NCBI GenBank assembly: GCA_007833815.1 | Contig: CP033464.1 | Location: 1,078,501-1,142,500 of the forward strand | Direction of reading: 5' to 3' | DNA: 64,000 nt | From: Brevibacillus laterosporus | Lineage (GTDB): Bacteria; Bacillota; Bacilli; Brevibacillales; Brevibacillaceae | Shown here: positions 1 through 6,430 of the stretch, one piece after another | How the letters are laid out: every line of letters starts with the position of its first letter | How positions within the stretch are numbered: position 1 is the stretch's first letter | Notes under the pieces: generated by a model | Told to the model about the DNA's origin: nothing | The model's input: the letters and a program-made list of their open reading frames with translations, nothing else | Databases searched by the model: none | Translations under genes and position numbers: made by a program

Positions 1-342
1 ATTATTTCAATGGTGAGTTTTATTGCTCTACGTATTTTTTCAAAGGGGTATCATGCAAAATCATTAACTACATGCTTTATTTTGACAACAGCGATCATAT
101 CATTGATTCCTCATGTTCCAATGCAAGATTATACGAGTGTTACTAATATATTAAACGTTTTTATGGTGCTATTTTTCGCACCAAATGGTAGCTTCGAGGG
201 AGAGGTAATCCCCCAGAAAAGAGTTTATTTACTAAAAGGAATTTCATTGATTATAGTCCTATCCAACTTTATTATCTCGTCGCATATTGTGGCTCTATCT
301 TTTTTTGCACAATCATTATTATTACTCCCTAAAAGGAGGTGA
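1..342 (+). CDS. AgrB-like peptide maturation protease, 3' part only
   Basis: The reading frame is open from base 1, so the N-terminal part of a roughly 190-residue AgrB lies outside the window. The visible part carries GYHAKSLTTC, matching the AgrB catalytic signature: a His and a Cys seven residues apart (H15 and C22 counted from the first Met at base 10). Several hydrophobic membrane segments follow. In the family this integral membrane cysteine endopeptidase trims the C-terminal tail of AgrD-type propeptides and cyclises the core. A candidate propeptide gene starts six bases downstream and a LytTR regulator follows. Family assignment rests on the His/Cys motif, hydrophobicity and neighbours. 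Confidence 0.8.
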   Translation: MISMVSFIALRIFSKGYHAKSLTTCFILTTAIISLIPHVPMQDYTSVTNILNVFMVLFFAPNGSFEGEVIPQKRVYLLKGISLIIVLSNFIISSHIVALSFFAQSLLLLPKRR

Positions 343-347
343 GGACA

Positions 348-467
348 ATGAATAAACAGTTCGCGAAAACAATTTCAAAGGGATTAGGCACTTTGGGTAA
401 GGTTTATACAAAGCTTGCCAAAGTTACAATCGGTAGCCCAGTTGTACCTAAAGAATTAAGAAAGTAA
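348..467 (+). CDS. AgrD-like signalling propeptide (39 aa), lacking cysteine
   Basis: Short ORF with an ideal ribosome binding site (AAAGGAGGTGAGGACA) and ATG, directly after the AgrB-like gene. The 39-residue product has a basic amphipathic N-terminal half and ends in PVVPKELRK, which resembles the conserved C-terminal tail of AgrD propeptides that AgrB removes (S. aureus has EVPKEL at this place). Unlike ordinary AgrD it contains no Cys at all, so the usual thiolactone cannot form. A Ser or Thr lactone, or a linear peptide, would have to be the product. Assignment is from context plus the tail motif; the mature peptide cannot be read from sequence. Confidence 0.72.
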   Translation: MNKQFAKTISKGLGTLGKVYTKLAKVTIGSPVVPKELRK

Positions 468-477
468 GAGTAGAGCT

Positions 478-846
478 ATGGGGAATTCGCCAAAGTTTTT
501 TGGAATAACGCCGTCAGGGAATAGAAGCGATAGATCAGCGTATGTAGAACTCTCAATAGATGACTTTAATTTCGTTAATCGGTATAACGATACAACCATT
601 GCATACAATACGAATAAAGGGTTATTCTTACCTGTGAACTCGTTGGAAGGTATGTTCATTTGTCTTGAAAAATACGGATTCACAAACTTAGACTCAACGA
701 ATGTCACAAATCTTAAAAATATAGAAAGTGTAGATGTTAGTCCATATGGGATCGGCGTCCACTTTCCAAACGGAATGCATACAACTGCATCTCGGATCAA
801 GTATAAACAATTTTTAAAAGACTTACCGAAAAGGCCACCTAAATAA
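478..846 (+). CDS. LytTR-domain DNA-binding regulator without receiver domain
   Basis: The 122-residue product consists essentially of one LytTR DNA-binding domain. The stretch TNLKNIESVDVSPYGIGVHF, then NGMHTTASR and the KQFLKDL end, follows the beta-strand pattern of AgrA/LytR C-terminal domains. No response-regulator receiver domain and no membrane sensor is attached, so signal input would have to come from elsewhere or by direct binding. It lies ten bases after the AgrD-like gene and ends in a rho-independent terminator, so agrB-agrD-lytTR looks like one transcript. Its ribosome binding site is weak (AGTAGAG), suggesting low expression or coupling. Confidence 0.75.
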   Translation: MGNSPKFFGITPSGNRSDRSAYVELSIDDFNFVNRYNDTTIAYNTNKGLFLPVNSLEGMFICLEKYGFTNLDSTNVTNLKNIESVDVSPYGIGVHFPNGMHTTASRIKYKQFLKDLPKRPPK

Positions 847-858
847 GGTGGTTTTTTT
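835..858 (+). terminator. Rho-independent terminator of the Agr-like cassette
   Basis: CCACCT - AAATA - AGGTGG followed by seven T. It overlaps the stop codon of the LytTR gene. Confidence 0.85.
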
Positions 859-1119
859 GTGTCTTTTATTCAATGTTTTAAGTGGGGTATTATACATCAG
901 GATAATGCAAAAGTAAAGTTAAATTGACCTAGGGGTCTATTGACACTTAACAATCGCAAGATTCGACAAAAAACTAACTTTTTAGATGGTACATTTTTTA
1001 AAGAAATAAAAATTCATTCATTATCACTTTAAATAAATTAAAATTACGAATCATTACTCAGCGTTCTATCTGTAAGAGCAAGAATATAGCGATTTTATTT
1101 TCTACTGGAGGTGCGTGTT

Positions 1120-1251
1120 ATGGATAAAACCAGAAAAGTAAAAATACTTTTTACTACAAAAGATGTTGAAATAATTAAGGATATTCTAACGAATAAGAAA
1201 CAGTTAGCAAAAACGTATAAAGAAAAATTAAAAGCCATCCTTTCATCTTAA
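1120..1251 (+). CDS. Small basic protein of unknown function (43 aa)
   Basis: ATG preceded by CTGGAGGTGCGTGTT, a good ribosome binding site. The product is 43 residues, Lys-rich and mostly helical in character, and is not recognised. It is a stand-alone gene after about 270 AT-rich bases and converges on the CI-like repressor gene; the two share one bidirectional terminator. Position next to the immunity region suggests a phage regulatory or superinfection function, which is a guess. Confidence 0.5.
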   Translation: MDKTRKVKILFTTKDVEIIKDILTNKKQLAKTYKEKLKAILSS

Positions 1252-1264
1252 AAAGGATGGCTTT
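1231..1264. terminator. Bidirectional terminator between small ORF and repressor
   Basis: AAAGCCATCCTTT and AAAGGATGGCTTT form a perfect 13-bp stem with an 8-base loop. It is flanked by A/T runs so that it can work for both convergent genes. Confidence 0.85.
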
Positions 1265-1633
1265 CTAATTATCTATCTCTGATTTAAAGGCTTCTAGAAG
1301 CTCTTTTACTAAATGCTTTTTATTTGGAGGTAGGTTACGGATTAGATTGATAATATTTTTGTCTTCTTCAGAAAGAGTCGGGTCATTAATGGCAGAGATA
1401 AATGGATCAGTTATATCTGTACTGCATTTTTCATTAGTTCTTCCTAATAAGTAGTCAACAGAAACATTAAAGAAATCAGCTATTTTTTCTAATCGTTCAT
1501 GCCTTGGCAAACTTTGATCTGATGATTCTAATCTTCTGATTGTGGACTCGGGTATGTCTAAAGCTCTAGCTAATTCTTCTTGTGTTATCATTTTTTCTGC
1601 TCTTAATTCTTTTAAACGTTTTTTAAAAACCAT
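1265..1633 (-). CDS. CI-like XRE-family phage repressor
   Basis: N-terminal helix-turn-helix of the XRE type (residues about 5-60: KRLKELRAEKMITQEELARA, then SLPRHERLEKIADFF and SVDYLLGRT), followed by a short acidic C-terminal part of about 55 residues. There is no LexA-type peptidase domain. Two starts are possible; I chose the inner ATG (MVFKKR) because a TATAAT box on the minus strand at 1660-1665 would leave only a few leader bases for the outer ATG at 1648. It is divergent from the Cro-like gene across three 17-bp operators. Likely role: lysogeny repressor. Induction would need something other than RecA-driven self-cleavage. Confidence 0.85.
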   Translation of the reverse strand: MVFKKRLKELRAEKMITQEELARALDIPESTIRRLESSDQSLPRHERLEKIADFFNVSVDYLLGRTNEKCSTDITDPFISAINDPTLSEEDKNIINLIRNLPPNKKHLVKELLEAFKSEIDN

Positions 1634-1659
1634 CGATATCACGCTCATTTCTTGACTTG

Positions 1660-1742
1660 ATTATACACAAAAACGCTCATTTAATAAACGTTCAATAATT
1701 GAACGGAAAGTTGTTGACACGCTCATAATTTGAACGTATACT
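1660..1742. promoter_or_regulatory. Divergent immunity promoters with three 17-bp operators
   Basis: Three related 17-mers with dyad symmetry are visible: 1674-1690 (CGCTCATTTAATAAACG), 1689-1705 (CGTTCAATAATTGAACG, a perfect palindrome) and 1720-1736 (CGCTCATAATTTGAACG). The rightward promoter is TTGACA at 1714-1719 and TATACT at 1737-1742. Its 17-bp spacer is exactly the third operator, so repressor binding there would exclude RNA polymerase. The leftward promoter has TATAAT at 1660-1665 with a poor -35, as expected for a repressor-maintenance promoter. Confidence 0.85.
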
Positions 1743-1783
1743 AGCATTGTAAAGTTCATTAAACGAGCTAAAGGAGGTTGAAC

Positions 1784-2023
1784 ATGAAAAAACTTATACC
1801 CTTAGAAAATTTAATTAAAACGCGTCTAGGATTAAATTTGACGCAAGGTGAGTTAGCTAAAAGAGCTGATTTATCTAGAGCAATGCTATCTAACATAGAG
1901 CGGGGATATGCATTGCCATCCCTACCTGTTGCTTACCGTATTTCAAAAGTATTAAAAAAACCAATTGAATATATTTTTTTTAATGAAAACGCTCGAAATA
2001 TGAGCAGAAAACAATCAGCATAA
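1784..2023 (+). CDS. Cro-like XRE regulator
   Basis: The 79-residue product is a single XRE helix-turn-helix (LTQGELAKRADLSRAMLSNI, then ERGYALPSL). ATG at 1784 is chosen because AAAGGAGG sits seven bases upstream; a TTG two codons earlier is inside that signal. It is the first rightward gene after the operator block and so is the expected Cro counterpart of the CI-like repressor, favouring lytic development. Confidence 0.85.
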   Translation: MKKLIPLENLIKTRLGLNLTQGELAKRADLSRAMLSNIERGYALPSLPVAYRISKVLKKPIEYIFFNENARNMSRKQSA

Positions 2024-2076
2024 TAGTGATTACATGGACGAGCAGAGCAAGGAGAGGTGAGCCGCCAGTAAGACGG

Positions 2077-2301
2077 CTATTGATTAGTTAAAACACGCTT
2101 AATCAGCTTAATATCCGTTTCAAGAGCTTCAATTTTACTAGTAGCCTCGTTTAAATTAGCTTCTTGCTCAGTGTTGTGAGCAACTTGTGTATAGATGGTA
2201 TCAAGTTTTTGTTTAATCTCGTTTACATCATCTTTGGTAGCCATCGTTGACTTAATGGTTGTGAGTTCTTCAAGGATTTGTTTAAGAAGCTTTTCATTCA
2301 T
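2077..2301 (-). CDS. Small coiled-coil protein of unknown function
   Basis: The 74-residue product is almost entirely predicted helix with heptad-like spacing (EELTTIKSTMATKDDVNEIK, later KIEALETDIKLIKRVL). No domain is recognised. Start ATG follows AAAGGGTGA. It is transcribed leftward, immediately downstream of the second XRE repressor gene, so the two may form an operon. A partner or dimerisation factor for that repressor is possible but unproven. Confidence 0.6.
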   Translation of the reverse strand: MNEKLLKQILEELTTIKSTMATKDDVNEIKQKLDTIYTQVAHNTEQEANLNEATSKIEALETDIKLIKRVLTNQ

Positions 2302-2329
2302 TAGAATTCACCCTTTAAATTAAAGTCGA

Positions 2330-2566
2330 TTATTCATCATCAATTTCTTCGAACTCAGGAGAATCAAGAAATTCTTTCAATGTTATATCTAATCCAACAC
2401 ATATCTTTTTGAGGGTTAATAAACTAGGGCTTTTGCTCTTGCCTTTAATGATGCTATCAATCGTTGATTGAGTAACCCCTGAAAGTGTTGCGAGCTTATT
2501 AACACTCATTCCTTTTATATCACAGAAATAAAGAATTCTATTTGTAATCTTTTCATTAAACGTCAT
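2330..2566 (-). CDS. Second leftward XRE repressor-type protein
   Basis: About 78 residues with an XRE helix-turn-helix (MSVNKLATLSGVTQSTIDSI, then KGKSKSPSLLTLKKICVGL) and an acidic tail (EFEEIDDE). The ATG at 2566 is preceded by AGGTG; a GTG at 2575 preceded by AAGGA is also possible. It is divergent from another XRE gene at 2710, with two palindromic operators between them unlike those of the first switch. This makes a second repressor/Cro-like pair inside the same immunity region. Confidence 0.8.
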   Translation of the reverse strand: MTFNEKITNRILYFCDIKGMSVNKLATLSGVTQSTIDSIIKGKSKSPSLLTLKKICVGLDITLKEFLDSPEFEEIDDE

Positions 2567-2634
2567 CAGTTTCACCTATTTCCTTTAACGATAAGTCGGT
2601 AAAAATAGCATATCAAATTTTTTTGAAGAGAATT

Positions 2635-2696
2635 AACGGAATTACGTTGACTAATACAAAAAGTTGGTTTAGTATAATGATTAACGAAATTACGTT
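2635..2696. promoter_or_regulatory. Second switch: two AACGNAATTNCGTT operators and promoter
   Basis: Two near-identical 14-bp palindromes, AACGGAATTACGTT (2635-2648) and AACGAAATTACGTT (2683-2696), flank a TATAAT box at 2673-2678. TTGACT at 2647-2652 overlaps the first operator, but the spacing of 20 is longer than ideal. The second operator ends just before the ribosome binding site of the 2710 gene. Operators flanking the -10 box suggest repression of the rightward XRE gene, possibly by looping or cooperative binding. Confidence 0.75.
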
Positions 2697-2709
2697 AGGA
2701 GGTGAGTAC

Positions 2710-2919
2710 ATGAGTTTTGGTAAGTCACTACGTAAGTACAGAAAGTTAAGTAACTACTCTCAAATAGACTTGTCCAAAAAAACAAATATACCTCAAACCA
2801 CGATTAGTGACTTTGAAAATGAAAAGTATCTTCCAAATATAAGGCAAGGGTTTCTATTAGCTACAGCCCTTGGAGTTACTTTAAATGATCTTTATGAAGA
2901 ATCCAAACAACCAGCATAG
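2710..2919 (+). CDS. Rightward XRE regulator of the second switch
   Basis: 69-residue XRE protein (KSLRKYRKLSNYSQIDLSKK, then IPQTTISDFENEKYLPNIRQ, and GVTLNDLY). ATG at 2710 has TAGGAGGTGAGTAC upstream; longer upstream starts would run through the operator and are rejected. It is followed after 11 bases by an excisionase-type helix-turn-helix gene, so the two are probably co-transcribed. Confidence 0.8.
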   Translation: MSFGKSLRKYRKLSNYSQIDLSKKTNIPQTTISDFENEKYLPNIRQGFLLATALGVTLNDLYEESKQPA

Positions 2920-2930
2920 GAGTTGAAAAA

Positions 2931-3161
2931 ATGAGCAAACAAAACGATTACCCATCATTCGAAAGTCTGCCGCCATTATTAAAAATAAGTGACGTTGCGA
3001 AGGTTCTTAGAGTGGGCAGAAACTACGCGTATGAACTGGCTAGAAGAACTGATTTCCCAGTGATTAATATCGGAACTAAAAAGAAATCAGTTTTGAGAGT
3101 TCCAAAATATGAATTAGCAATTTGGGCCGAAAAGACATACGGACTAAAAGTCACAGCCTAG
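2931..3161 (+). CDS. Helix-turn-helix protein of the excisionase/MerR-like type
   Basis: 76 residues containing the pattern LLKISDVAKVLRVGRNYAYE followed by a short basic segment and PKYELAIWAEK, typical of the HTH_17 or excisionase-like fold in small phage proteins. Likely roles are excision factor or accessory regulator. No integrase is in the window to pair it with. It is co-directional with the preceding XRE gene; the ribosome binding site is AGGAGTTG. Confidence 0.75.
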   Translation: MSKQNDYPSFESLPPLLKISDVAKVLRVGRNYAYELARRTDFPVINIGTKKKSVLRVPKYELAIWAEKTYGLKVTA

Positions 3162-3166
3162 AAAAA

Positions 3167-3193
3167 TTCCCCCAGGTGAGCAGCCTGAGGGAA
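3167..3193 (-). terminator. Leftward-facing hairpin after the excisionase-like gene
   Basis: TTCCCCCAGG and CCTGAGGGAA pair over ten positions with one mismatch around a 7-base loop. On the minus strand the hairpin is followed by a T run (the A run at 3162-3166 read in reverse). On the plus strand there is no T run, so it should stop leftward transcription only. Confidence 0.55.
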
Positions 3194-3294
3194 AGCATGA
3201 AAGATGAACACACTTTAATTGTAAAACTATTTATCAAATTTGGCTGTTCTTATTTGGAACAAATTGGAACAAGTTTGAAGAAGGAGAGAGAAAA

Positions 3295-3543
3295 GTGAAG
3301 AAGTTCGGAGCGATACTGCACGCTTGCAGAGAAAGAGCAGGGTTAAGCCAAGAACAATTAGCCGAAAAGCTCAATCGTTCAAGAAGTTGCATAAGCAAGC
3401 TGGAGACAGATAAGAAAACGTTGGATTTCCAAACGGGACTAGCGTGGATAGAAGCCACAGGAGCGAAGGAGGTGGCTGTAGCGTTCTTCTGTGGAATGGA
3501 TGGGATGTCCATCATGCAAAACGTTCTATCAGTAATGGTGTAA
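3295..3543 (+). CDS. XRE-family regulator, start of early operon
   Basis: 82 residues with an N-terminal XRE helix-turn-helix (ACRERAGLSQEQLAEKLNRS, then RSCISKLETDKKTLDFQTGL). GTG start at 3295 is preceded by AAGGAGAG. It is the fifth XRE-type protein in 2.3 kb and heads the long rightward early operon, so it may regulate early gene expression. A short direct repeat TTGGAACAA occurs twice just upstream (3254-3272) and could be a regulatory site. Confidence 0.8.
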   Translation: MKKFGAILHACRERAGLSQEQLAEKLNRSRSCISKLETDKKTLDFQTGLAWIEATGAKEVAVAFFCGMDGMSIMQNVLSVMV

Positions 3544-3556
3544 AGGAGGTGAGAGG

Positions 3557-3763
3557 GTGAAAGAAATGCTGGATGGTCTGGATGAAGAGGAGCTATATCA
3601 CATTGTAAATGGGATGCTTGATCTTTCGGAGATTAGTCTAAGAGATGGAAAAATCATTGATGCAAAAAAGCAAGAGATTATTGCGAGAAAGGTATCGGAT
3701 ATCAAAGTTGCACGTCAGGTAGAACAAGCTAAACAAATCTTAAATAAGGAGGTAATGGCGTGA
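3557..3763 (+). CDS. Early phage protein of unknown function (68 aa)
   Basis: GTG start behind AAAGGAGGTGAGAGG. The product is acidic at the N terminus and helical and basic further on (KKQEIIARKVSDIKVARQ). No family recognised. Its stop overlaps the next GTG start by four bases (GTGA), indicating translational coupling in the early operon. Confidence 0.65.
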   Translation: MKEMLDGLDEEELYHIVNGMLDLSEISLRDGKIIDAKKQEIIARKVSDIKVARQVEQAKQILNKEVMA

Positions 3764-4029
3764 ACATTCAATTTCCTGAACTGGATGAAGCAGTTAGCAA
3801 ATTCCTTGAAGACAACAAAAAATGTAGTTCCAAGATTTTATCAGATAAAACGCATCTGAGTACAAACATACCATATCGAGAAGTTTGTATTGCAACATCA
3901 TCTATCATGGATATCTTTCGTCAAGGTTACGACTTGGATTTTAAAAAGTACACAGAGCTTGAACGCATGTGGATCAGCATACAACATGCAAAGGATTTTC
4001 TGAATCACTATGAAGGAAAGGGTGAGTGA
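3760..4029 (+). CDS. Early phage protein of unknown function (89 aa)
   Basis: Starts with GTG inside the stop of the previous gene. The product is a soluble protein rich in charged residues, ending AKDFLNHYEGKGE. No recognisable motif. The tight overlap with its neighbour supports expression as part of the early operon. Confidence 0.65.
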   Translation: MNIQFPELDEAVSKFLEDNKKCSSKILSDKTHLSTNIPYREVCIATSSIMDIFRQGYDLDFKKYTELERMWISIQHAKDFLNHYEGKGE

Positions 4030-4031
4030 CT

Positions 4032-4193
4032 ATGACGTTGGCGACCTTAGAAAGGAAATTAAGAAAGGCGCAACTTGAAATGATGAAAAGCAAAAGCGAT
4101 GCAATAGCTCATGAAGCTATGAGAGCATACGTGAGGGAGTTGGAAAGCCAGATAAAAGAAAAAACCGCCTGCTCTCAACAGACGGCATCTTAA
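4032..4193 (+). CDS. Small helical phage protein (53 aa)
   Basis: ATG two bases after the previous stop, with GGGTGAGTGACT upstream. The product is a basic amphipathic helix (ERKLRKAQLEMMKSKSDAIA) ending in a Ser/Gln/Thr-rich tail. Function unknown. The last codons also form a leftward-facing terminator hairpin. Confidence 0.6.
   Translation: MTLATLERKLRKAQLEMMKSKSDAIAHEAMRAYVRELESQIKEKTACSQQTAS
4165..4185 (-). terminator. Leftward-facing terminator inside gene 3' end
   Basis: CCGCCTG and CAGACGG pair (one G-T wobble on the minus strand) around CTCTCAA. Reading leftward the hairpin is followed by TTTTTTCTTTT. No leftward gene ends here. Confidence 0.5.
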
Positions 4194-4252
4194 TACATTT
4201 AACTACTCATAAGGATATCAAAATAGCTATTTATAAACAAGGAGGAATATTC

Positions 4253-4621
4253 ATGATCAGTTTAGATGATTTTGCAGAAGGGGCTGTAGCAGAAGCTTTT
4301 CGTATTGAGTTATCAAAAGTTCTTGCTAATATCGCTGATCCCAATACTGATGCTAATAAGGTCAGAAAGCTTTCTATCACAGTGGCTATAAAAGCTGATG
4401 AAAAACGAGACATTGCTGCTGTACAGGTGCAAACCAAATCAACCCTGATTCCTGCAAAACCTATAGAAACTAAGTTAATCATGGACTATGACAACAACGG
4501 ACACGTCATTGGAGCCGAATTGAAATCAGGTATGAAAGGGCAAACCTACATAACGCCTGATGGAGAAATTGCTGATGATAAAGGGAATGTGATTTCAGAT
4601 AACGTGGTTAGTTTTAAATAA
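4253..4621 (+). CDS. Phage 'replication terminator protein'-type conserved protein
   Basis: 122 residues with the pattern DDFAEGAVAEAFRIELSKVL, NIADPNTDANKVRKL, KADEKRDIAAVQVQ and ELKSGMKGQTY, which I recognise as a family widespread in Firmicute phages and usually labelled replication terminator protein. The biochemical role is not established from sequence. It sits at the head of the recombination genes behind GGAGGAATATTC and is followed after 25 bases by another conserved phage gene. Confidence 0.65.
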   Translation: MISLDDFAEGAVAEAFRIELSKVLANIADPNTDANKVRKLSITVAIKADEKRDIAAVQVQTKSTLIPAKPIETKLIMDYDNNGHVIGAELKSGMKGQTYITPDGEIADDKGNVISDNVVSFK

Positions 4622-4646
4622 AAATTGATATAGAGGAGTGTTTTGA

Positions 4647-5354
4647 ATGTTGAAAAATGCACTGGAATATTTAATTGGTTTAGGGAACGTAAAAATTGAA
4701 GATGTTGGTGGACAAGTCTATTCCACCCAGAAGCTACACCATGTGATGGCGTCGGTTCCGACTAAAATCCAGGTAAACAGTTTGTCAGGCTTAATTGAAT
4801 ACATCAAATCAAATTTTGATGGGGATAAAGAAATGATGGTTCATGTTGTTTCACCAACAGAGGTACAGTGCTTCACTACATTTAATCGAGATTATCAAAG
4901 AAACTTTCTGATTTGTGCAGATGCAATGACTCCTCAATTTAGATTCGACAATTGGTATGATCCAGAAAATTTTAACATCAAATTACAATCTTGCTTTGTG
5001 GCTAATGAGGATCGAGACATTATGTTAAAGGTTGTCGGCAATATCAAAGAGGAAAGTGTAAACACCGTTGGTGATGATGGAGTTTCTCAAGCTGTGGTAG
5101 CTAAAACAGGTGTCGCTACTGTAGCGAATGTAAAAGTGCCGAATCCAGTGTCACTTAAACCATACCGTACTTTTGTTGAAGTTGAGCAACCGGAGAGCGA
5201 TTTTATCTTCCGTATGAAATCCGGACCAAGTTGCGCTTTGTTTGAAGCTGATGGAGGGGCATGGAAGTTAGAAGCCATGAGAAATATCAAAGACTTTTTA
5301 GCAGAACACTTACAAGAACAAATAGAAACCCAAAAAGTAGTAATTATTGCTTAA
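4647..5354 (+). CDS. Conserved phage protein, possibly DUF2303/YfdQ-like
   Basis: 235 residues, soluble, with an N-terminal segment TKIQVNSLSGLIEYIKSNFD and a C-terminal segment PYRTFVEVEQPESDFIFRMK followed by an acidic helical end. This layout resembles the YfdQ-type proteins found beside phage recombination genes, but the match is by memory and weak. It lies between the Rtp-like gene and the Gp157/Erf block, so a DNA recombination or replication accessory role is plausible. Confidence 0.5.
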   Translation: MLKNALEYLIGLGNVKIEDVGGQVYSTQKLHHVMASVPTKIQVNSLSGLIEYIKSNFDGDKEMMVHVVSPTEVQCFTTFNRDYQRNFLICADAMTPQFRFDNWYDPENFNIKLQSCFVANEDRDIMLKVVGNIKEESVNTVGDDGVSQAVVAKTGVATVANVKVPNPVSLKPYRTFVEVEQPESDFIFRMKSGPSCALFEADGGAWKLEAMRNIKDFLAEHLQEQIETQKVVIIA

Positions 5355-5366
5355 AAAAATAAAAAA

Positions 5367-5387
5367 TCCCCTGCTACCAACAGGGGA
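5367..5387 (-). terminator. Leftward-facing hairpin in early operon
   Basis: TCCCCTG and CAGGGGA form a perfect 7-bp stem with a 7-base loop. Leftward, it is followed by TTTTTTATTTTTTT (A run at 5352-5366). There is no T run on the plus side. Confidence 0.6.
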
Positions 5388-5445
5388 CCCCGAAACAAAA
5401 AATTGTACCTCTACCATAACAAATAATTGGAGGTTGGACAAGCAA

Positions 5446-5697
5446 ATGAGCAAAGAAATCGTTTCAAATGAACTGCTCGGAGGAATGTTTGATCGAATGG
5501 TTTCTTATAAAACTAATGGCACTTTAGAAATAGAAGAAGTCTCTGAATGTAATGCAAAAACTGGCTGGACACCAAAACAAACCGTTACTCTTCGTGATTG
5601 GGAAGAGATCGTAAAGCTTAGGGATTTCTTAAATGGATTAGCTCCTGTAAATGCAACTATCAACGAGGAGGGCAAACGCCATGCCAACATTGCTTGA
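5446..5697 (+). CDS. Early phage protein of unknown function (83 aa)
   Basis: ATG at 5446 with TTGGAGGTTGGACAAGCAA upstream; the frame is open from 5347, but earlier starts would run through a hairpin and have no ribosome binding site. Acidic, soluble, no motif recognised. Its end overlaps the next gene by 17 bases. Confidence 0.6.
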   Translation: MSKEIVSNELLGGMFDRMVSYKTNGTLEIEEVSECNAKTGWTPKQTVTLRDWEEIVKLRDFLNGLAPVNATINEEGKRHANIA

Positions 5698-5938
5698 TTT
5701 TCCAGAGTTTGTAGAACGTGTTGAACCAGATCGGCAAGGGTATCTCCTTCATGGCATTAAAACCTTTAATGAACCTGGGGATGAGCTACGGGAGAAGGTA
5801 GAAAGCATAAACGAGGATTTAAAATACCTACTTTTATCTTGGGAAGAGTTTTCGGGAGAACAAAATTTTGAATACCTAGTGGATCTGAAAAAACGCTTTG
5901 ACCAAGTGATTAAGCTCTACGGAGGTGCTGGGCTGTGA
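5681..5938 (+). CDS. Early phage protein of unknown function (85 aa)
   Basis: ATG at 5681 behind GAGGAGGGCAAACGCC. The product is acidic and helical (REKVESINEDLKYLLLSWEE). It overlaps both neighbours: 17 bases with the preceding gene and four (GTGA) with the Gp157 gene, so it is probably translationally coupled to Gp157. Confidence 0.6.
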   Translation: MPTLLDFPEFVERVEPDRQGYLLHGIKTFNEPGDELREKVESINEDLKYLLLSWEEFSGEQNFEYLVDLKKRFDQVIKLYGGAGL

Positions 5939-6420
5939 GGTTGTATGATCTAGCTGGTGCTTATGCTGAAGTTGCACAAATCATAATGGATGATGAGACG
6001 CAAACAGAACTATTAGGCGACACTCTCCAATCCTTAGAGGATGCTATCGAAACAAAGGCTGATAACATCGCTAAAATGGTGCGTAATATTTCGGCTGAGG
6101 CTGACATGATTAAGCTCGAAGAGGCTCGCCTTACTGAACGTAGAAAGCGCCTAGAAACGAAGCAAGAAGGCTTGAAACGTTATCTTAAAGAGCAATTAGA
6201 ATTTGCTGGATTACAAAAGGTCAAAACGCCGATATTCACTATCTCGCTTAGAAAAAATCCAGGTTCGGTGCAGATTGTAAACGAAAGTGATATTCCGCAA
6301 ATGTTTTGGGTAACGCCACCGCCGATCCTTGATAAGAAGTCGATGTCAGAACGTTTGAAATCAGGTGAGGAAATACCAGGCGTAACACTTGTGCAGGGTA
6401 CTTCCTTACAGATCAGATAG
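5935..6420 (+). CDS. Siphovirus Gp157-family protein
   Basis: 161 residues. The central long coiled coil (about 35-85, including LEEARLTERRKRLETKQEGL) followed by KRYLKEQLEFAGLQKVKTPI and FTISLRKNPGSV is diagnostic of the Gp157 family. Members are linked to phage resistance and to recombination modules, and commonly precede Erf or Sak annealing genes, as here. GTG start overlaps the previous stop. Confidence 0.85.
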   Translation: MRLYDLAGAYAEVAQIIMDDETQTELLGDTLQSLEDAIETKADNIAKMVRNISAEADMIKLEEARLTERRKRLETKQEGLKRYLKEQLEFAGLQKVKTPIFTISLRKNPGSVQIVNESDIPQMFWVTPPPILDKKSMSERLKSGEEIPGVTLVQGTSLQIR

Positions 6421-6430
6421 GAGTGGGAAC

